A stretch of 9,419 nt of DNA from an uncultured Lachnospiraceae bacterium (lineage in GTDB: Bacteria > Bacillota > Clostridia > Lachnospirales > Lachnospiraceae), in NCBI GenBank assembly GCA_910587095.1, contig CAJUMJ010000032.1, positions 1 through 9,419 on the forward strand. Reading direction: 5' to 3'. The notes under the pieces are model-generated. The model was not told the DNA's origin. It saw only the letters and a program-made list of their open reading frames with translations, and did not search any database. Position 1 is the first letter of the stretch. Each line of letters opens with the position of its first letter. Shown piece after piece: positions 6,298 through 9,419 of the stretch. Both the position numbers and the translations under genes were made by a program.

Positions 6298-7119
6298 TTG
6301 AGTATAACAGAGCAGACACATCAACAGGACTTAGAACGTCTGAAAGCACTCCGATATATGGACGATGATTTTATGTCTGTCTGCCTTGCAGATAATTTTG
6401 AGGGTGTGGAACTGATACTACGGATTGTTTTAGGGCAAGAAGATATAAAAATCAAATCGGTTAGGACACAAGAGCCGTTGAAGAATTTGCAGGGGCGTTC
6501 TGCTATTTTAGATGTTCATGCAATAGACAGCACTAAGAAAGAGTTTGACGTAGAAATTCAAAGGTCAGATGCAGGAGCAGGCGCAAAAAGGGCAAGGCAC
6601 AACAGTAGTTTATTAGATGCACATATATTAAAATCTGGAGATGATACAGAAGATATTCCAGACAGTTATGTTATTTTTATTACAGAGAATGATGTTATGG
6701 GAAAAAACCAAGCCATATATCATATACGGCGGTATGTGGAACTCAACGAGGGAAATGAATTGTTTGGTGATGGTTCGCATATCATATATGTTAATGGGAA
6801 ATATAGGGGCAATGATGAAGTTGGTAAGCTAATGCACGACTTTTCATGCACTGACCCCGATGATATGAACTATGAAACGCTTGCTAAAAGGGCACGATAC
6901 TTTAAGCAAGACGAGAAAGGAGTTGCTGCCATGTGTAAAATTATGGAAGATATGAGAAATGAAGCGGCAAGGGAAGCGGTTAGGAAAACAACAAAAGAAA
7001 ATGCACGTAGACTTTTGAAATTAGGAAAAATAAGAATTGATGAAGTATCTGATTGTTTTCCTGATTTGCTTGATAGTGATGTAAAAGAATTAGAAGCCGA
7101 GATTATGCAGTTAGCATAA
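6298..7119 (+). CDS. Rpn family PD-(D/E)XK nuclease (formerly 'putative transposase')
   Basis: This protein belongs to the Rpn/PD-(D/E)XK nuclease-transposase group, whose members cut DNA and are linked to recombination and phage defence. The N-terminal hallmark is 'LKALRYMDDDFM'. The likely catalytic residues are the Asp of 'AILDVHA' and the Glu and Gln of 'FDVEIQR', an ExQ variant of the ExK motif common in this family. A 'YETLAKRARYFKQDEKG..MCKIMEDMRNEA' segment leads into a short helical C-terminal region. I chose TTG at 6298 because GAAGGAAGGTGAT lies just upstream (6283-6294). The ATG at 6277, seven codons earlier, has no ribosome binding site. It has its own terminator and is bounded by 29-bp direct repeats, so it looks like an independently acquired cassette in the ICE. 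An internal start is described separately. Confidence 0.85.
   Translation: MSITEQTHQQDLERLKALRYMDDDFMSVCLADNFEGVELILRIVLGQEDIKIKSVRTQEPLKNLQGRSAILDVHAIDSTKKEFDVEIQRSDAGAGAKRARHNSSLLDAHILKSGDDTEDIPDSYVIFITENDVMGKNQAIYHIRRYVELNEGNELFGDGSHIIYVNGKYRGNDEVGKLMHDFSCTDPDDMNYETLAKRARYFKQDEKGVAAMCKIMEDMRNEAAREAVRKTTKENARRLLKLGKIRIDEVSDCFPDLLDSDVKELEAEIMQLA
6931..7119 (+). CDS. Putative intragenic short Rpn product (C-terminal 62 residues)
   Basis: Inside rpn and in the same frame, ATG at 6931 is preceded by AAAGGAG (6916-6922) with an 8-nt spacer. This ribosome binding site is better than the one used by the full gene. Translation from it would give 62 residues starting MCKIMEDMRNEA. The product lacks the nuclease residues but keeps the basic helical region and the acidic C-terminus. 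In Escherichia coli rpn genes, an internally started C-terminal protein (RpnS) inhibits the long nuclease as an intragenic antitoxin. The site here is where such a start would be expected. The caveat is that the AAAGGAGTT codes for a Lys-Gly-Val that is common at this place in the family, so the SD could be a by-product of protein conservation. Confidence 0.45.
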   Translation: MCKIMEDMRNEAAREAVRKTTKENARRLLKLGKIRIDEVSDCFPDLLDSDVKELEAEIMQLA

Positions 7120-7157
7120 TCAGAGAAATAATTTAATATCAATAAAACAGTGTAAAA

Positions 7158-7197
7158 GCGCATGGAACAGTAAATTGTAAACCATGCGCCTTTTTTT
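7158..7197 (+). terminator. Rho-independent terminator after rpn
   Basis: GCGCATGG (7158-7165) pairs perfectly with CCATGCGC (7182-7189) around a 16-nt loop, followed by C and seven T (7191-7197). It begins 38 nt after the rpn stop codon and ends 15 nt before the right 29-bp repeat, so it belongs to the rpn cassette. It should separate rpn transcription from the ArdC-like gene. Confidence 0.88.
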
Positions 7198-7212
7198 GCA
7201 CCGAAAAGGAGG

Positions 7213-7241
7213 AGCTTGAGGGCTGCCTTTTTCTGTAGGAG
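7213..7241 (+). repeat. 29-bp direct repeat, right copy, bounding the rpn cassette
   Basis: This copy is identical to 6158-6186. Its last bases (TAGGAG) form part of the AGGAGGAGAAAGGA ribosome binding region of the ArdC-like gene, which starts at 7261. This copy is therefore probably in its original context. Confidence 0.85.
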
Positions 7242-7260
7242 GAGAAAGGATAAGTATTTC

Positions 7261-8334
7261 ATGAGCAAAACAAATACAATTGTTTTGAGAGAGGGAACGT
7301 CGGGTGAAAAACTCAAAGAGATCACGGATTGTTTAGAGCAGGGAATCAAAGATTTATTTGCAGGTGACCAATACAGGGAATATTTGAAGGTTATGTCTAA
7401 GTTCCATAATTACAGTTTAAACAACACATTGCTGATTGCCATGCAGAAGCCTGATGCTACTCATATTGCTGGCTATCATGCGTGGAAAACTAATTTTGGA
7501 AGGAGCGTGAATAAAGGTGAAAAGGGAATACGAATACTGGCTCCGGCACCATATAAAATCAAGCAGAAGGTAGAAAAGAAGGATCCGCAGACGGGAAAAG
7601 CGGTGACCGACAGGGACGGGAAACCCGTCTTAGAAATAAAAGAAATCAAAGTTCCTGCATACAAAGTGGTAACTGTTTTTGATATATCGCAGACGGAGGG
7701 ACGTGAGCTTCCAGGCATTGGTGTGAATGAACTGACCGGGGACGTAGAACAGTATGAAGATTTTTATGCTGCGTTGGAAAAGACATCGCCTGTGCCGATG
7801 GGATTTGAGAAAATCGCTGGGAAAGCACACGGCTATTACCATTTGTCGGAGAAACGTATTGCCATAGACGAGGGCATGAGCCAGCTTCAGAACCTGAAGA
7901 CAGCGATTCATGAGATTGCCCATGCAAAGTTGCATGATATTGATCTTAACACTCCGCTTGAAGGACAACCGGAGAGGCCGGATCGACCCACCCGAGAAGT
8001 ACAGGCGGAAAGTGTTGCCTATACTGTATGCCAGCACTACGGTCTTGACACATCCGATTATTCGTTCGGATACGTTGCCGGGTGGAGCAGCGGTCGGGAG
8101 CTTTCGGAGTTGAAAACATCTCTTGAAACAATCCGTACCACCGCAGCCGAAATTATAAACAGTATTGACGGACATTTTGCCGAGCTGACAATACAAAGTG
8201 TAGCAGGGAAAAAGCGGGAGCCAGAGAAGCGCCGAGAATCTGTTTTAAATAATCTGCACAAGAAACAGGACGAAATACGATATAAGACAAAAGAAACTGA
8301 TCAGAAGCTGAATTTAGAGGAGGCTATACGATAA
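7261..8334 (+). CDS. ArdC-like antirestriction/ssDNA-binding protein with zincin peptidase domain
   Basis: This 357-residue protein has two recognisable parts. Residues about 15-150 match the ArdC N-terminal (DUF1738) domain, with 'FHNYSLNNTLLIAMQKPDATHIAGYHAWK' features. In plasmid ArdC this domain binds single-stranded DNA and helps protect incoming conjugative DNA. Residues about 160-290 form a zinc-peptidase-like domain with HEIAH (217-221) and a downstream 'REVQAESVAY', in which Glu250 (or Glu246) is the likely third zinc ligand, as in IrrE/ImmA-like zincins. The last 60 residues are charged and probably coiled. The ATG at 7261 is chosen over the upstream in-frame TTG (7216) because AGGAGGAGAAAGGA precedes it; the TTG lies in the repeat. 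The gene overlaps the next start codon by one base, indicating translational coupling. Some related ICE proteins are much longer, so this may be a compact version. Confidence 0.82.
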   Translation: MSKTNTIVLREGTSGEKLKEITDCLEQGIKDLFAGDQYREYLKVMSKFHNYSLNNTLLIAMQKPDATHIAGYHAWKTNFGRSVNKGEKGIRILAPAPYKIKQKVEKKDPQTGKAVTDRDGKPVLEIKEIKVPAYKVVTVFDISQTEGRELPGIGVNELTGDVEQYEDFYAALEKTSPVPMGFEKIAGKAHGYYHLSEKRIAIDEGMSQLQNLKTAIHEIAHAKLHDIDLNTPLEGQPERPDRPTREVQAESVAYTVCQHYGLDTSDYSFGYVAGWSSGRELSELKTSLETIRTTAAEIINSIDGHFAELTIQSVAGKKREPEKRRESVLNNLHKKQDEIRYKTKETDQKLNLEEAIR

Positions 8335-8543
8335 TGGACATATTAAACAAATTTAATTTGGAAGAGATTTATCTGGCAAGGACATGTAGTTTAGAAGTTC
8401 CTGATAGAGAAAGGATTTTGAAGGAGCTGGAGATATATCTTGATCTGGATGGAATGGAGGAGATTGTCCGTAATGTGTCAGATAAAATCAGGCATGCCAC
8501 GGAGGAAGAGCTGAAAGCATTATGGGAGTTTCCGTTGGATTAA
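8334..8543 (+). CDS. Small acidic protein of unknown function, coupled to the ArdC-like gene
   Basis: A 69-residue frame whose ATG shares one base with the stop codon of the preceding gene (TAATG arrangement). GAGGAGG at about 8316-8322 serves as its ribosome binding site. It is acidic and predicted largely helical ('LEEIYLARTCSLEVPDRERI', 'EEELKALWEFPLD'). I do not recognise a named domain. The tight coupling and codon-like composition argue that it is a real gene. It may be a small ICE-conserved protein working with the ArdC-like protein. Confidence 0.7.
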   Translation: MDILNKFNLEEIYLARTCSLEVPDRERILKELEIYLDLDGMEEIVRNVSDKIRHATEEELKALWEFPLD

Positions 8544-8565
8544 AGATGGCAGGAGTGAGGAAGGG

Positions 8566-8640
8566 GTGAGTAAAAAATGGAGTCGGATGGAAAAAATATC
8601 CGTAGATATAACCATTAAATTGCGACGTCGCATAAAATAG
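8566..8640 (+). CDS. Possible 24-residue basic peptide upstream of pcfB
   Basis: A GTG at 8566, close behind GAGGAAGG, opens 24 codons ending in TAG 8638-8640 (MSKKWSRMEKISVDITIKLR then RRIK). It is strongly basic, contains the 12-bp palindrome within its 3' end, and stops 13 nt before the pcfB start. There is no domain support. It could be a leader or chance; the rest of 8544-8653 shows nothing else coding. Confidence 0.2.
   Translation: MSKKWSRMEKISVDITIKLRRRIK
8621..8632. promoter_or_regulatory. Perfect 12-bp palindrome upstream of the pcfB-like gene
   Basis: TGCGACGTCGCA is a perfect inverted repeat with no spacer, 21 nt before the pcfB start codon in otherwise AT-rich sequence. Its position suits an operator for an element-encoded repressor, but no second copy or clear promoter was found to support this. 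Confidence 0.3.
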
Positions 8641-8653
8641 GGGAGACAGAAAA

Positions 8654-9343
8654 ATGAGTATCACAGACGAAATTTTGGGAAAGGCACCTAATCAGATGGC
8701 AAGGGCTTCTGACATGACCTTTAAGGTGGCGAAGGAGGCCGTAAAGGGTGCCACCGGAGCGGTAAAAGGAATTTGCCTGATTCTCGCAAAAGGAGCAGAT
8801 TTTACCGAGTCCTCGGTAATGAATGCTGTAAAAGAGGTAGCGTTTTTAAAGACTGGAGATATCAAATATTCGAAAAACAATATTGACATATCCAGGCTCC
8901 GGGAGTCGGGGCATGTATACCGGGTCGATAATAATATTTTGGCGGAAGTAATGGGATGTTTCGATGAGCAATGTAAAAAGCATGGGATAAAATATTCAGC
9001 TATGAAGGACACCCAAGGGGAGGGAAAACCGGGTTACAAACCGTCCTATATGGTGTTTTTTGAAGGAAGGGATTCAGATGCGATTCTAAGTGTATTGCAG
9101 GAGACATGGAAAGATTATGAGGAAAAGCAGAAGCAGAATAAGTCACCGGAAAAGCAAGGAAGGAGGCGGGGAAAAAGGAAAGAGAGAAATGAAGAGCCCG
9201 AAAAACGTGAGAGTGTAAAAGCGAAACTGGCTTTTTTTCGGGATCGGTTTGCAGCTCGGGATCAGGAACGGGATGGAGTCAGGCTTGGAAAGGGTGCGGT
9301 TAAAATAGGATTCCCCGCACAGGATGAGAGAAAAGCAGTTTAA
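8654..9343 (+). CDS. PcfB/DUF3801-like conjugative transfer protein with a chimeric C-terminus
   Basis: The first 200 or so residues resemble PcfB (DUF3801), an accessory protein that works with the relaxase and the VirD4-type coupling protein in Gram-positive conjugation. Features include an N-terminal helical stretch 'AKEAVKGATGAVKGICLILAKG', a core 'SRLRESGHVYRVDNNILAEVM...YSAMKDTQGEG..YMVFFEGRDSDAI', and a charged tail with 'RESVKAKLAFFRDRFAARDQ'. GGGGAG at 8640-8645 supports the ATG. The last 20 or so residues, from about 9273 onward ('GVRLGKGAVKIGF...'), lie antisense to an AAA+ ATPase reading frame on the minus strand. They are therefore not native: the natural 3' end was replaced at a junction. 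Most of the domain is complete, so function might survive. A coupling protein gene (virD4) would be expected next but is not in the window. Confidence 0.75.
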   Translation: MSITDEILGKAPNQMARASDMTFKVAKEAVKGATGAVKGICLILAKGADFTESSVMNAVKEVAFLKTGDIKYSKNNIDISRLRESGHVYRVDNNILAEVMGCFDEQCKKHGIKYSAMKDTQGEGKPGYKPSYMVFFEGRDSDAILSVLQETWKDYEEKQKQNKSPEKQGRRRGKRKERNEEPEKRESVKAKLAFFRDRFAARDQERDGVRLGKGAVKIGFPAQDERKAV

Positions 9344-9419
9344 GGAGTCATAGCCTTGGTTCATGATAAGCTTTAGGTCATTGAGGATGGCCGGGGAGAG
9401 GTACTGGCATTCATCAATG
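9281..9419 (-). CDS. ExeA/TniB-type AAA+ ATPase, partial fragment open to the window edge
   Basis: Reading the minus strand from 9418 down gives a continuous frame that enters from outside the window: IDECQYLSPAILNDLKLIMN, then 'QGYDSLNCFSLILCGESYFN' and 'RTLSKP'. This contains a Walker B-type IDECQ and the 'LNDLKLLMN...LILxGxxxxN..L' pattern of ExeA/TniB-type AAA+ ATPases, which often pair with a transposase in transposable elements. Family-like sequence stops at about SKP (9281). Beyond that the frame is merely the shadow of the pcfB-like gene. So this is the central part of the ATPase, with its 3' end missing and its 5' end beyond the window. It has no start codon here because the frame comes in from the right. 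Insertion of a transposon fragment in opposite orientation into pcfB is the simplest reading. Confidence 0.65.

Larger units (their letters stand above)
4234..9419. mobile_element. Left portion of an integrative conjugative element (ICE), probably partly degenerate
   Basis: From about 4233 the chromosomal PBP reading frame is abandoned and the content changes to ICE-type genes, all on the plus strand: ParA remnant, ParB-like protein, Rpn nuclease, ArdC-like protein, a small ORF, and PcfB/DUF3801. This order is typical of conjugative elements in Lachnospiraceae and related Clostridia, where VirD4 and the type IV secretion genes would follow. No integrase or second element end is visible, so the boundary at about 4233-4236 rests on loss of PBP homology alone. 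The broken parA and the second junction near 9275 suggest decay or nested insertions. Integration by a large serine recombinase inside a gene is one possible route (inference). Confidence 0.6.

Noticed and set aside
9143..9280. Minus-strand frame left of position 9281 as the true C-terminus of the ATPase
   Set aside because: After SKP the sequence no longer resembles the family and becomes Phe/Ser/Pro-rich, as expected from antisense of the Lys/Arg/Glu-rich pcfB tail.
1..9419. CRISPR array, tRNA or rRNA genes
   Set aside because: No regularly spaced repeats, cloverleaf-like segments or rRNA-like stretches were seen; the only direct repeat is the 29-bp pair around rpn.

Overview
The window looks like a chromosomal segment of an anaerobic, low-GC Gram-positive bacterium of the class Clostridia, most likely a Lachnospiraceae-type gut organism. 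The reasons are the FtsL - class B PBP - SpoVD-like PBP order of the division and cell-wall (dcw) cluster, strong AGGAGG-type ribosome binding sites with frequent TTG/GTG starts, and a conjugative-element gene set typical of that family. This assignment is an inference from gene content; no rRNA or tRNA is present to anchor it.

Region 1 (1-4233) is core chromosome. It opens with a foldback element of about 230 bp that looks like a MITE, sitting directly in front of ftsL. Then come ftsL (262-720), a full-length class B penicillin-binding protein with an unusual acidic C-terminal tail (733-3048), a long hairpin that covers the next ribosome binding site (3073-3131), and a second, SpoVD-like class B PBP (from 3136). 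This second PBP is cut off exactly at its second active-site motif (SxN), at about 4233. Together these proteins would build septal or spore peptidoglycan.

Region 2 (about 4234-9419) is foreign: the left part of an integrative conjugative element (ICE) or its decaying remnant. After a strong terminator come a broken ParA gene (internal out-of-frame deletion), a ParB/partition-like helix-turn-helix protein, an Rpn/PD-(D/E)XK nuclease gene carried between two perfect 29-bp direct repeats, an ArdC-like antirestriction/zincin protein, a small conserved-looking ORF, and a PcfB/DUF3801 conjugation protein. The partition and conjugation genes would maintain and transfer the element, while ArdC and Rpn probably deal with host or phage DNA conflicts.

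Region 3 (about 9275-9419) is a second junction. The 3' end of the pcfB-like gene runs into antisense sequence that, read on the minus strand, is the middle of an ExeA/TniB-type AAA+ ATPase open to the window edge. This suggests another transposon fragment inserted into the ICE.

Most worth a second look: interruption of a sporulation/division PBP by an ICE, the intragenic start with its own ribosome binding site in the rpn gene, the 29-bp repeats bounding the rpn cassette, the SD-sequestering hairpin, and the hidden reverse-strand ATPase.
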